Below are positions 17,051 to 25,174 of a stretch of DNA of 64,000 nt, piece after piece. Under the pieces are notes generated by a model. The model had not been told where the DNA came from. It did no database searches and saw only the letters and a list, made by a program, of their open reading frames with translations. Where the stretch lies: assembly GCA_943370595.1 (NCBI GenBank), contig CALRRO020000021.1:1-64000 (forward strand). The letters run 5' to 3'. The stretch's first letter is position 1; each line of letters starts with the position of its first letter. The translations under genes and the position numbers were made by a program. The DNA is from Piscinibacter sp943370595 (GTDB taxonomy: Bacteria; Pseudomonadota; Gammaproteobacteria; Burkholderiales; Burkholderiaceae_C).

Positions 17051-18079
17051 TCAGTCGGCGACCAGCTGCACCTTGGTGCTGCGGCTGCGGTCGGCGGCGA
17101 GTTCGAAGGCTTCGGCGGCACGCGACAGCGGCAGCTGCGCGGAGAGCAGCTGCCGCACGTCGACGCGGCGCGTGCGCAGGTACTGCACCGCCCAGTCGAA
17201 GGCATGTGCGGCGCGGAAGGCGCCGACGTACTCGAGCTCGCGCGCCATGATGCTGTTGGCCGGGAAGTGCACACCCTCGGCCGGCAGCGTGCCGACCTGC
17301 ACGATGCGCCCACCGCGGCGCGTGGTCGTGAGGCAGGTGCCCAGCGCGGCCGGGTTGCCTGCGGCTTCGATGGCGATGTCGGCGATGTCGGCCAGCGACG
17401 CGGGATCCACCTGGTCGCTGCGGATCAGGCGATCGGCGCCGACCTGCTTCGCGATGTCCAGCGGCCGGTCGGCGATGTCGCAGACGATCACCTCGGCGGC
17501 GCCGGCCAGGCGCGCGGCGATCACGCACATGCTGCCGATGGTGCCGCCACCGGTGACCAGCACCGACTTGCCGGTCAGCACGCCGGCGCGGTGCACCGCG
17601 TGCAGGCCGATCGACAGCGGCTCCGCGCAGGCCAGCTCGCCCAGCGAGATGTCCTCGTGCACCGGCGTGAGCTGCGCTTCGCCGAGCACGAACTGCTGCC
17701 GGAACAGGCCCTGCGCATGCGGGAACACGCTGGCACTGCCGAGGAAGAACATCTTCCGGCACAGGTTGAAGCGCCCGCCCAGGCAGTAGTCGCAGCGGCC
17801 GCAGGCGTGCGACGGGTTCACCGCGACCCTGTCGCCCGGCTTGACCCGGGTGACCGCGCTGCCGATGCGCTCGACGATGCCCGAGGCCTCGTGCCCCGGG
17901 ATCAGCGGCTCGCGGATCACGAAGGCGCCGACGCGGCCGTGGCCGAAGTAGTGCAGGTCCGAGCCGCAGATGCCGCCGGCACCCAGGCGCATCTGCACGT
18001 CGTGCTCGCCGAGCGGCGGGCTTTCCACTTCGTCGAGACGGAGGTCCTTCGCGGCGTGGATCCGGCAGGCCAGGGTCAT
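17051..18079 (-). CDS. Zinc-dependent MDR alcohol dehydrogenase, L-idonate 5-dehydrogenase-like
   Basis: The 342-residue medium-chain dehydrogenase oxidises a sugar acid or polyol with NAD(P). Catalytic zinc ligands are Cys38 (GICGSD), His63 and Glu64 (GHEASG). Structural zinc cysteines are at 93, 96, 99 and 107 in the C-x2-C-x2-C-x7-C layout. The cofactor site reads VTGGGTIGSM. The sequence best resembles L-idonate 5-dehydrogenase and sorbitol dehydrogenase relatives. The start at 18079 overlaps the gntR stop (ATGA), so the two are translationally coupled. With the TRAP transporter it suggests oxidation of an imported aldonic acid at C5. L-threonine or other polyol dehydrogenase roles are less likely. 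Confidence 0.85.
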   Translation of the reverse strand: MTLACRIHAAKDLRLDEVESPPLGEHDVQMRLGAGGICGSDLHYFGHGRVGAFVIREPLIPGHEASGIVERIGSAVTRVKPGDRVAVNPSHACGRCDYCLGGRFNLCRKMFFLGSASVFPHAQGLFRQQFVLGEAQLTPVHEDISLGELACAEPLSIGLHAVHRAGVLTGKSVLVTGGGTIGSMCVIAARLAGAAEVIVCDIADRPLDIAKQVGADRLIRSDQVDPASLADIADIAIEAAGNPAALGTCLTTTRRGGRIVQVGTLPAEGVHFPANSIMARELEYVGAFRAAHAFDWAVQYLRTRRVDVRQLLSAQLPLSRAAEAFELAADRSRSTKVQLVAD

Positions 18080-18825
18080 GCTTTGCTCCTTGCGGACTTG
18101 CGCGGCACGCGCTTCGCGGCGGGGGCCTCGTTCTCGGCCTGCCAACCCGCCATGAAGCGGTCGTGCGAATTGGCGAGGTGGCGCGCCATCGCCTCGCGGG
18201 CGCCCTGCGGCGACTGGTGGGCGATCGCATCGACCACCTCGCGGTGCTCCTCGATCGCGGTGGCCCAGCTGCGGGCGTTCTCGAAATGGCTGCCGAGCTG
18301 CTCGAACAGCGGGTTGTGGCGCTCGTCGAACAGCTCGCTGACCACGCGCAGCAGCACCGAGTTGTCGCAGGCCTCGGCGATGCGGGTGTGGAACAGGCGG
18401 TCGCCCTCGGTGGGCGTCTGCCCGGCCGCGGCCTCCTGCTCCATCACGGCGATCGCCTCGCGCAGGCCGCTCAGCTGTGCACGCTTCATGTGCAGCGCCG
18501 CGTAGGCGGCCAGCTCGCCCTCGATCAGTGCGCGGGCGCGGATGGTCTCCAGCGGGCTCTCGGCCTCGTGCTCCACCGCGGCAGCGCGGGCCGCGGCTTC
18601 GCGCACGTAGATGCCCGAGCCCATGCGCACCTCGACGCGGCCCTCCACCTCCAGCGCGATCAGCGCCTCGCGCACCGACGGCCGCGACACGCCGAGCTGC
18701 GTGGCGAGGTCGCGCTCGGGCGGCAGCCGCGTGCCGGCCGGAAACTCGCCTCCGTCGATCAGCGCGCGCAGCTGGTCGGCGATCTGGCGGTACAGGCGGC
18801 GGGGCTCGATGGTCTGCAGCGGCAT
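18076..18825 (-). CDS. GntR-family transcriptional regulator, FadR/FCD subfamily (sugar-acid responsive)
   Basis: The 249-residue regulator has a winged helix at about 10-75, with the recognition region LPPERDLATQLGVSRPSVRE, and a C-terminal all-helical FCD effector domain in which DRLFHTRIAE and HREVVDAI supply the metal/ligand acids and histidines. The start at 18825 is set by the MPLQTIEPRRLYRQIADQL N-terminus typical of UxuR/ExuR/LldR relatives. It is the first gene of the operon and overlaps the dehydrogenase gene. A predicted operator lies 31 bp upstream of its start codon, with a near-copy upstream of manD, implying autoregulation and control of both operons. The effector is probably a sugar acid. 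Confidence 0.9.
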   Translation of the reverse strand: MPLQTIEPRRLYRQIADQLRALIDGGEFPAGTRLPPERDLATQLGVSRPSVREALIALEVEGRVEVRMGSGIYVREAAARAAAVEHEAESPLETIRARALIEGELAAYAALHMKRAQLSGLREAIAVMEQEAAAGQTPTEGDRLFHTRIAEACDNSVLLRVVSELFDERHNPLFEQLGSHFENARSWATAIEEHREVVDAIAHQSPQGAREAMARHLANSHDRFMAGWQAENEAPAAKRVPRKSARSKA

Positions 18826-18855
18826 CGGGGCGAGGTGGGAGGGCGGAAGGCAGGC

Positions 18856-18876
18856 GGTCAAGTGGCCTGACCAATT
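18856..18876. promoter_or_regulatory. Predicted GntR/FCD operator in front of the gntR-TRAP operon
   Basis: The site reads GGTCAAGTGG-CCTGA-CCAATT, the same frame as the site at 4904-4924. The core TGGCCTGACCA is close to the TGGTC-N-GACCA dyads bound by FCD-type GntR regulators. It lies 31 bp upstream of the gntR start and about 135 bp from fadD on the other strand, so it most likely serves gntR autoregulation. Regulator binding has not been shown. Confidence 0.75.
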
Positions 18877-19010
18877 GACGAAGGATAGGGGGACACGCAC
18901 CCCGCCTCAACGCCGGGAATACCCGGTGGCCGCGCGCTATCGAAAGACCCTAGCGGGGGGCTGCGGGCGCTCGGAGAGAATCGGCCCCATACCCTGGAAA
19001 CGAGCGAGAG

Positions 19011-20681
19011 ATGGAAAAGACCTGGTTGAAGCAGTACCCCGCGGGCGTGCCGGCGAACATCGACGTCGCGCAGTACCCATCGCTGGTGGCGCTGCTCGAG
19101 GAGAGCCTGAAGAAATACGCCTCGCTGCCCGCCTACAAGTTCATGGGCAAGGCGATCAGCTTCGGCCAGGTCGACGAGGCTTCGCGTGCCATGGCCGCCT
19201 ACCTGCAGTCGCTCGGCCTGGCCAAGGGCGACCGCGTCGCGATCATGCTGCCCAACGTGCCGCAATACCCGGTGGCGGTGGCGGCGGTGCTGCGCGCCGG
19301 CTACGTGGTCGTCAACGTCAACCCGCTGTACACGCCGCGCGAGCTGGAGCACCAGCTGAAGGACTCGGGCGCCAAGGCGATCATCATCGTCGAGAACTTC
19401 GCCCACGTGCTGCAGCAGGTGATGAGCGCGGTGCCGACCAAGAAGGTCATCCTCACCGCACTCGGCGACATGCTCGGCTTCCCGAAGTCGCTGATCGTCA
19501 ACTACGTCGTTCGCAACGTGAAGAAGATGGTGCCGGCCTTCGACCTGCCTGGCGCCGTGCGTTTCAACGATGCGCTCTCGGCCGGCCGCGGCAAGACCTT
19601 CACGCCGGCGCAGGTCGGCCCGGACGACATCGCGGTGCTTCAGTACACCGGCGGCACCACCGGCGTCAGCAAGGGCGCAGTGCTGCTGCACCGCAACCTC
19701 GTCGCCAACATCCTGCAGGCCGAGGCCTGGTACCAGCCGGCGCTGAAGAAGATCCCGAAGGGCGAGCAGATCAACACCGTCTGCGCGCTGCCGCTGTATC
19801 ACATCTTCGGCTTCAACACGAACATGATGCTGTCCATGCGAATGGGCGGCTGCAACATCCTGATCGCCAACCCGCGCGACCTGCCGGCGATGTTCAAGGA
19901 CCTGTCGCGCGAGAAGTTCCACAGCTTCCCGGCCGTCAACACGCTGTTCAACGCGATGGCCAACCACGCCGACTTCGGCACGGTGGACTGGAGCAGCCTG
20001 GTGATCTCGGTCGGCGGCGGCATGGCGGTGCAGAGCGCCACCGCCAAGCTGTGGCTCGAGAAGACCGGCTGCCCGATCGTCGAAGGCTACGGCCTGTCGG
20101 AGACCTCGCCGTCGGCGACCTGCAACCCGGTCGACAGCACCGCCTACAGCGGCAACATCGGCCTGCCGATGCCCAACACCGAGCTGACCCTGCTCGACGA
20201 CGACGGCAACGAAGTGCCGCTGGGCCAGCCCGGCGAGATCGTGATCAAGGGTCCGCAGGTGATGGCCGGCTACTGGCAGCGCCCCGACGAGACCGCCAAG
20301 GTGATGACCGCCGACGGCTTCTTCCGCACCGGCGACATCGGTGTGGTCGACGAGCGCGGCTATTTCAAGATCGTCGACCGCAAGAAGGACATGATCCTGG
20401 TCAGCGGCTTCAACGTCTACCCGAACGAGGTCGAGGACGTGGTCACGCAGATGGACGGCATCCTCGAGTGCGCGGCCGTCGGCATCCCCGACGAGAAGGC
20501 CGGCGAGGCCGTCAAGCTGGTGATCGTCAAGAAGAACCCGGCCGTCACCGAGGCCGACGTGCGCTCGTACTGCGAGGCGCACCTGACCGGCTACAAGCGG
20601 CCCAAGGTGGTGGAGTTCCGCACCGAGCTGCCGAAGACGCCGGTGGGCAAGATCCTGCGCCGGGAGTTGCGAGGCAAGTAG
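19011..20681 (+). CDS. fadD: Long-chain fatty acid-CoA ligase
   Basis: The 556-residue adenylate-forming enzyme activates fatty acids to acyl-CoA at the inner membrane. Motifs present: the P-loop YTGGTTGVSKG at 212-222, the acyl-site GYGLSETSPS, the hinge region GYFKIVDRKKDMILVSGFNV, and the terminal catalytic lysine context PKTPVGKILRRELR. Length and N-terminus (MEKTWLKQYPAGVPANID) match proteobacterial FadD. It is divergent from gntR with 185 bp between the starts. The upstream AGCGAGAG is a plausible ribosome binding site. A hairpin at the start of mtnN follows 10 bp after the stop. Confidence 0.95.
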   Translation: MEKTWLKQYPAGVPANIDVAQYPSLVALLEESLKKYASLPAYKFMGKAISFGQVDEASRAMAAYLQSLGLAKGDRVAIMLPNVPQYPVAVAAVLRAGYVVVNVNPLYTPRELEHQLKDSGAKAIIIVENFAHVLQQVMSAVPTKKVILTALGDMLGFPKSLIVNYVVRNVKKMVPAFDLPGAVRFNDALSAGRGKTFTPAQVGPDDIAVLQYTGGTTGVSKGAVLLHRNLVANILQAEAWYQPALKKIPKGEQINTVCALPLYHIFGFNTNMMLSMRMGGCNILIANPRDLPAMFKDLSREKFHSFPAVNTLFNAMANHADFGTVDWSSLVISVGGGMAVQSATAKLWLEKTGCPIVEGYGLSETSPSATCNPVDSTAYSGNIGLPMPNTELTLLDDDGNEVPLGQPGEIVIKGPQVMAGYWQRPDETAKVMTADGFFRTGDIGVVDERGYFKIVDRKKDMILVSGFNVYPNEVEDVVTQMDGILECAAVGIPDEKAGEAVKLVIVKKNPAVTEADVRSYCEAHLTGYKRPKVVEFRTELPKTPVGKILRRELRGK

Positions 20682-20691
20682 TCGGCGATGA

Positions 20692-20715
20692 CTCATGCGA
20701 GACTGAGCGCATGAG
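20692..20715 (+). promoter_or_regulatory. Hairpin enclosing the mtnN start codon
   Basis: CTCATGCG (20692-20699) and CGCATGAG (20708-20715) pair perfectly over 8 bp with the 8-base loop AGACTGAG. The mtnN ATG (20711-20713) lies inside the 3' arm, so the start codon would be hidden in the mRNA until the structure opens, for example by ribosomes finishing fadD. The regulatory effect is an inference. Confidence 0.55.
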
Positions 20716-21469
20716 CCGTATCGCAGTCGTCAGTGCCATGCACCAGGAGCTGCGGGCGCTGCTGCCCGCACTCGACAAACCCCAGCGTGCCGAGTTCGCC
20801 GGCCGGACCTTCCACCTCGGCCAGATGGAAGGCCAGCCGGTGGTGATGGTGCTGTCGGGTATCGGCAAGGTGGCCGCGGCCACCACCGCCGCGCTGCTGC
20901 TCAACGAGATGGACGTGCAGCGCATCATCTTCACCGGCGCGGCCGGCGGCCTGGGCACCGGCGTGCGCGTCGGCGACGTGGTGGTGGCGCGCGAGCTGCT
21001 GCAGCACGACATGGACGCGTCGCCGCTGTTCCCGCGCTTCGAGGTGCCGCTGACCGGCCGCTCGCGCTTTCCCACCGACTGTGACCTGAGCGATTCGCTG
21101 GCGGCCGCCGCGCTGCACTGCCTGCACCACGCCAGCGAGCGCATCGGCGAAACCCACCTCGCCGACTTCGGCATCGACAGCCCGCTGCTGCACCAGGGCC
21201 TGGTGATCAGCGGCGACCGCTTCGTCGCCACCGCGGCCGAGAGCAACGCGCTTCGCAGCGCGCTGCCCGACGCGCTGGCGGTCGAGATGGAAGGCGCGGC
21301 GCTGGCCCAGGTCTGTGCCGACTTCGGCCGGCCCTTCGCGGTCATCCGCACCATCTCCGACCGCGCCGACGACAGCGCCCACGTCGACTTCAACCGCTTC
21401 ATCGCCGAGGTGGCGAGCGTCTACACGCGCGAGATCCTGTCCACCTGGATGGCAGGCATCGTCGAATGA
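20711..21469 (+). CDS. mtnN: 5'-methylthioadenosine/S-adenosylhomocysteine nucleosidase
   Basis: The 252-residue cytoplasmic nucleosidase hydrolyses MTA and SAH to adenine plus the thioribose product, feeding methionine salvage. Visible motifs are the N-terminal IAVVSAMHQELRAL with catalytic Glu, VVMVLSGIGKVAAATT, FTGAAGGL, AVEMEGAALAQV for ribose binding and RTISDRADD with the catalytic Asp. It is slightly longer than the E. coli enzyme. The start at 20711 lies inside a small hairpin, and the stop overlaps the next gene (ATGA). It follows fadD by 29 bp and may be co-transcribed with it, although no functional link is obvious. Confidence 0.93.
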   Translation: MSRIAVVSAMHQELRALLPALDKPQRAEFAGRTFHLGQMEGQPVVMVLSGIGKVAAATTAALLLNEMDVQRIIFTGAAGGLGTGVRVGDVVVARELLQHDMDASPLFPRFEVPLTGRSRFPTDCDLSDSLAAAALHCLHHASERIGETHLADFGIDSPLLHQGLVISGDRFVATAAESNALRSALPDALAVEMEGAALAQVCADFGRPFAVIRTISDRADDSAHVDFNRFIAEVASVYTREILSTWMAGIVE

Positions 21470-21966
21470 GTGTGTTGCGCGGCATCGCCCGCGCGCTGCG
21501 CGGCGTGCTGCTGGCGCTGGCGGCGCTGGTGCTGTTCATCGAGGAGTGGGGCTGGCGGCCGCTGACCGCCTGGGCTGCGCGGCTGGCGCTGTGGCCGCCG
21601 CTGGCCCGCCTGGAAGCACGCATCCAGCGGCTGCCGCCACGCGCAGCGCTGGCGCTCTTCCTGGTGCCGGCAGTGGCGCTGCTCCCGGTCAAGCTGCTGG
21701 CGCTGTGGGCCATCCAGCAGGGCCACACGCTGCTGGGCGTGGCGGTGATCGTGGCGGCCAAGCTGCTCGGCACGGCGCTGGTCGGCCGGCTGTTCATCCT
21801 CACCGAGGCGCAGCTGACCCACTTCGCCTGGTTCGCGGCGTCGCTGGCCTGGTGGCGGCGCACCAAGGCGCGCATCAAGGCGGCCGTGCATGCGCTGCCG
21901 CTGTGGCAGGCGCTGCGCGCGGCCGTTCGCCGCTGGCGGCTGTGGTGGCGGCGCGCAGGCCGCTGA
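21466..21966 (+). CDS. Conserved membrane protein of unknown function
   Basis: The 166-residue protein has hydrophobic segments at about 10-23, 58-78 and 84-104, and a strongly basic Trp/Arg-rich C-terminus (WRLWWRRAGR). The ATG overlaps the mtnN stop, which implies coupled translation. I do not recognise a named family. It resembles uncharacterised transmembrane proteins often found beside housekeeping genes in Burkholderiales. Function cannot be assigned. The order mtnN, this gene, rsmE, MFS transporter suggests a loose operon. Confidence 0.78.
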   Translation: MSVLRGIARALRGVLLALAALVLFIEEWGWRPLTAWAARLALWPPLARLEARIQRLPPRAALALFLVPAVALLPVKLLALWAIQQGHTLLGVAVIVAAKLLGTALVGRLFILTEAQLTHFAWFAASLAWWRRTKARIKAAVHALPLWQALRAAVRRWRLWWRRAGR

Positions 21967-22020
21967 GCCGGGGCACGCGCTGCGGCACACTGGCGACCCG
22001 CCTGCCCCCGATCACTGCCC

Positions 22021-22752
22021 GTGCCGCCACGCCTTCACGTTCCCCTGTCGCTGACCGGCGGCGCCGAGCTCGATCTGCCGGAAGGCGCGGCGCGCCATGT
22101 GCAGGTGCTGCGCCTGCAACCGGGCGCGCCGCTGACGCTGTTCGACGGGCGCGGCGGCGAATGGCACGCGCAGGTGCTGCAGATGGGGCGGCGCGAGGTC
22201 TCGGTGCGGATCGGAGATTTCCACGATGTCTCGCGCGAGCTGCCGCTGGCCGTCACGATCGCCGTCGGCATGCCTGCCAACGAGCGCATGGACACGCTGG
22301 TCGAGAAGGCCTGCGAGCTTGGCGTTGCCGCGATCCAGCCGCTGCTGTGCGAGCGCTCGGTGCTGCGCCTGTCCGGCGAGCGGGCCGACAAGAAGGTGCA
22401 GCACTGGCAGGCGGTGGCGGTGTCGGCCTGCGAGCAGAGCGGCCGCACGCGCGTGCCCGTCGTCGCGCCGGTGCGCAGCCTGGGCGACTGGCTCGGCGGC
22501 CTCGCGCTGCCGGCCGCGCCCCCGCGCCTGCTGCTGAGCCTGCGCGATGCCGAGGCGCTGCCCGTCGTGGACGCCGCTGGTGAACTGCTGTCGCTCAGCG
22601 GCCCCGAGGGCGGGCTCAGCGACGCCGAGGAAGAAGCGGCGCGTCGTCGTGGCTTCGTCCCGGTGTCGCTGGGCGCGCGCACCTTGCGTGCCGACACCGC
22701 GCCGCTGGCGCTGCTGGCGCACCTCGCGCTGACCCTCGAAGGACGCGCGTGA
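22021..22752 (+). CDS. rsmE: 16S rRNA (uracil1498-N3)-methyltransferase
   Basis: The 243-residue SPOUT-class enzyme methylates U1498 in 16S rRNA using SAM. It has the N-terminal PUA-like part (MPPRLHVPLSLTGGAELDLP, ARHVQVLRLQPG) and the knotted SAM site: MDTLVEKACELGVAAIQPLL, QSGRTRVP, LSGPEGGLSDAEEEAA and SLGARTLRADTAPLALL. The start is a GTG at 22021; no better ATG lies upstream. It overlaps the MFS gene by 4 bp. Length and motifs are normal for the family. Confidence 0.94.
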   Translation: MPPRLHVPLSLTGGAELDLPEGAARHVQVLRLQPGAPLTLFDGRGGEWHAQVLQMGRREVSVRIGDFHDVSRELPLAVTIAVGMPANERMDTLVEKACELGVAAIQPLLCERSVLRLSGERADKKVQHWQAVAVSACEQSGRTRVPVVAPVRSLGDWLGGLALPAAPPRLLLSLRDAEALPVVDAAGELLSLSGPEGGLSDAEEEAARRRGFVPVSLGARTLRADTAPLALLAHLALTLEGRA

Positions 22753-23918
22753 ACGTCCAGCTACTGCTGCTGACCCTGTGCCAGGGCCTGTTCCTCACCA
22801 ACAACGTTACCTTCATCGCGATCAACGGCCTGGTCGGCCTGGCGCTCGCGCCGGTGCCGTGGATGGCCACCTTGCCGGTGGCCGGCTACGTGGCCGGTGG
22901 CGCGCTGTGCGCGCCGCTGGTGGCACGCCACCAGCGGCGCTTCGGGCGCAGGCGCGCGTTCCAGCTGGGCCTGGCGGTGGCAATGCTCTCGACCGCGCTG
23001 TGCGCCTGGGCGGCCTCGTCGCACAACTTCTGGCTGCTCGTCGCCGCCACGATGGTGGCCGGCTACTACAACGCCAATGCGGGCCTGTACCGCTTCGCCG
23101 CCACCGAGCTGGTCGCTCCGGCCTTCAAGGAACGGGCGATCTCCTGGGTGCTGGCCGGCGGCATCCTCGGCGCGGTGGTCGGCCCCAACCTGGCCAGCGC
23201 GACGCGCGACCTGCTGCCGGTCGCCTTCGCCGGTGCCTACGCCGCACTCGTCGGGGTGGCGCTGCTGTCGCTGCTGACCATGGGCTTCATCCGCTTCCCG
23301 CCACTGCCGCAGCCCGACCCGGCCCATCCCGGCCGGCCGCTGGCCGAGATCGCACGCCAGCCGGTGTTCATCGTCGCGGTGGCCGGCTGCGCGCTCGGCT
23401 ACGGCGTGATGAACCTGCTGATGGCGGCCACGCCGATCGCGATGTCGCAGTGCGCGCACCCGTTCTCAAGCGCCGCGCTGGTGCTGGAGTGGCACGTGCT
23501 GGGCATGTTCGTGCCCAGCTTCTTCACCGGCTCGCTGATCCGGCGTGTCGGCGTGTTGCCGGTGATGGCCGCGGGTGTCGTGCTCAACGTGCTGTGCATC
23601 GCCGTGGCGCTGGCCGGTGTCGACCTGATGAACTTCATCGTGGCGCTGCTCGCGCTGGGCGTCGGCTGGAACTTCCTCTACGTTGGCGGCACCACGCTGC
23701 TGACGCAGGCCTACCGCCCCGAGGAGAAGACCACCGCGCAGGCCGCGATGGACGGCACCGTGATGGCGACCATGACGCTCACCGCGCTGGGCTCGGGCGC
23801 GCTGGTCACCACCCAGGGCTGGGCCTGGCTCAACCTCGGCTCCATCGTGCCGGTGGCGCTGGCGGGCGCCGCGATCGCCTGGCTGGCCTGGCGCCGTCGT
23901 GGGATGGCCGCGGCCTGA
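22749..23918 (+). CDS. Major facilitator superfamily transporter
   Basis: The 389-residue protein shows about 12 hydrophobic helices and the intracellular loop 2-3 signature RHQRRFGRRRAFQLG between helices 2 and 3. The start is a GTG overlapping the rsmE stop. Segments such as MVAGYYNANAGLYRFAATEL and NFLYVGGTTLLTQAYRPEEK are typical of an MFS subgroup often annotated only as MFS transporter. No substrate can be deduced, and neighbours (rsmE, YidB-like protein) give no hint. Confidence 0.88.
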   Translation: MNVQLLLLTLCQGLFLTNNVTFIAINGLVGLALAPVPWMATLPVAGYVAGGALCAPLVARHQRRFGRRRAFQLGLAVAMLSTALCAWAASSHNFWLLVAATMVAGYYNANAGLYRFAATELVAPAFKERAISWVLAGGILGAVVGPNLASATRDLLPVAFAGAYAALVGVALLSLLTMGFIRFPPLPQPDPAHPGRPLAEIARQPVFIVAVAGCALGYGVMNLLMAATPIAMSQCAHPFSSAALVLEWHVLGMFVPSFFTGSLIRRVGVLPVMAAGVVLNVLCIAVALAGVDLMNFIVALLALGVGWNFLYVGGTTLLTQAYRPEEKTTAQAAMDGTVMATMTLTALGSGALVTTQGWAWLNLGSIVPVALAGAAIAWLAWRRRGMAAA

Positions 23919-23962
23919 GCGCATCGGCCAGAATCCAGGCCTCTTTCACGCAGGAGCATCCC

Positions 23963-24376
23963 ATGGGACTTCTCGACTCCGTCATCGGTGCCCTCGGCCA
24001 GGGTTCGGGCGGCGGCAACCAGGCCGCGCTGCTGCAGGCCGTGGTCGCAATGCTCGCGCAAGGTGGCCAGGGCGGTGCCGGCGGCGGCCTGGCCGACATC
24101 GTCTCGCGCCTTCAGCAGGGCGGGCTCGGCGACGTCGTCGGCTCCTGGGTGGGCACCGGGCAGAACCTGCCGGTCTCGCCCGAGCAGCTCGGCGGTGCGC
24201 TCGGCGACGATGTGCTGGCCGGCCTGGCGCAGCGCAGCGGCATTGACGCAGGCGAGCTGCTCGGGCCGCTGTCGCAACTGCTGCCGCAGGTGGTGGACCA
24301 GCTCACGCCCGGCGGCGAGCTGCCGCAGGGTGGCATGGACATGGGCGCCGTACTCGGCCAGCTGCTGGGTCGATGA
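23963..24376 (+). CDS. YidB-like DUF937 protein
   Basis: The 137-residue glycine- and glutamine-rich protein matches the YidB/DUF937 family: MGLLDSVIGALGQG, long GG-rich linker, VGSWVGTGQNLPVSPEQL, and a C-terminal region ending MGAVLGQLLGR. A good ribosome binding site (CAGGAG) precedes the ATG. The family is widespread in proteobacteria and remains uncharacterised. The stop overlaps the next start (ATGA). No signal or membrane helix is seen, so it is presumably cytoplasmic. Confidence 0.9.
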   Translation: MGLLDSVIGALGQGSGGGNQAALLQAVVAMLAQGGQGGAGGGLADIVSRLQQGGLGDVVGSWVGTGQNLPVSPEQLGGALGDDVLAGLAQRSGIDAGELLGPLSQLLPQVVDQLTPGGELPQGGMDMGAVLGQLLGR

Positions 24377-25173
24377 CCGGCCCCCGCATCTGGGCCGCCG
24401 GCGGACTGGCCGGCGCGCTGCTGGCGCTCGCCCTGGGCAGCGCCGTCGCGGCCGAACCGGCGCATCCGTGGCTGACGCTGCCCGCGCCGCTGCCGCAGCC
24501 CACCACCTACTTCACCAACCTGAAGGACGGCGACCGCATCGAGACGCCCTTCGTGCTGAAGTTCGGCCTGTCGCGCTCGGGCCTGGCCGCGATCACCAAG
24601 GACGTGCGCGACACCGGCCACCACCACCTGCTGGTCAACCGCGACCTGCCGCTGGACTTCACCCAGCCGCTGCCCTTCAACGACCAGTACCGCCACTTCG
24701 GCAAGGGCCAGATGGAGGCGGTGCTCGACTTCAAGCCCGGCACCTACACGCTGCGCCTGCTGCTGGCCGACCACAAGCACATCCCCTTCTTCATCTACAG
24801 CAAGCCGATGACGGTGACCGTCACGGCGAAGAACGAGAACATCGATCCGAAGTCGCTGGTCAAGCCGGGGGTCGCGCTGCTGGCGCCGCGCGCTGGCGAG
24901 ACGCTGAACACGCCGTTCCGCGTGCAGTTCCACGCCTCGGGCCTCAATGTCAGCCACACCGCCATCACCGACGCCGGCGTCGGGCACTTCCGCCTCGTCG
25001 CCCAGTCGCGCAGCGGGGCGATCGAGCGCATCGCCTTCGGCAACGGCGCCACCGAAGGCTGGCTGAAGCCGCCGCCGGGCGACTACACGCTGACGCTGGA
25101 ACTGGTGGCGAATGCGCCGGGCGGCGCGGTGATGGCGACCAGCGCGCCGGTGACGATCAAGGTCGCCCGCTGA
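24373..25173 (+). CDS. Exported protein with two DUF4399 domains
   Basis: The 266-residue product has a signal peptide (MTGPRIWAAGGLAGALLALA, cut near AVAAEP). Two related halves follow. Each has a NLKDGDRIETPFVLKFGL- or RAGETLNTPFRVQFHASGL-type strand pair and then a GHHHLLV or VGHFRLV stretch, as in DUF4399. The first half keeps the HHH cluster characteristic of the domain; the second keeps only one His (VGHF). A final PGDYTLTLELV strand closes each half. It overlaps the YidB-like gene and ends one base from the convergent RNA methyltransferase gene. The role is unknown; metal binding in the periplasm is a guess from the histidines. Confidence 0.85.
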   Translation: MTGPRIWAAGGLAGALLALALGSAVAAEPAHPWLTLPAPLPQPTTYFTNLKDGDRIETPFVLKFGLSRSGLAAITKDVRDTGHHHLLVNRDLPLDFTQPLPFNDQYRHFGKGQMEAVLDFKPGTYTLRLLLADHKHIPFFIYSKPMTVTVTAKNENIDPKSLVKPGVALLAPRAGETLNTPFRVQFHASGLNVSHTAITDAGVGHFRLVAQSRSGAIERIAFGNGATEGWLKPPPGDYTLTLELVANAPGGAVMATSAPVTIKVAR

Positions 25174-25174
25174 G

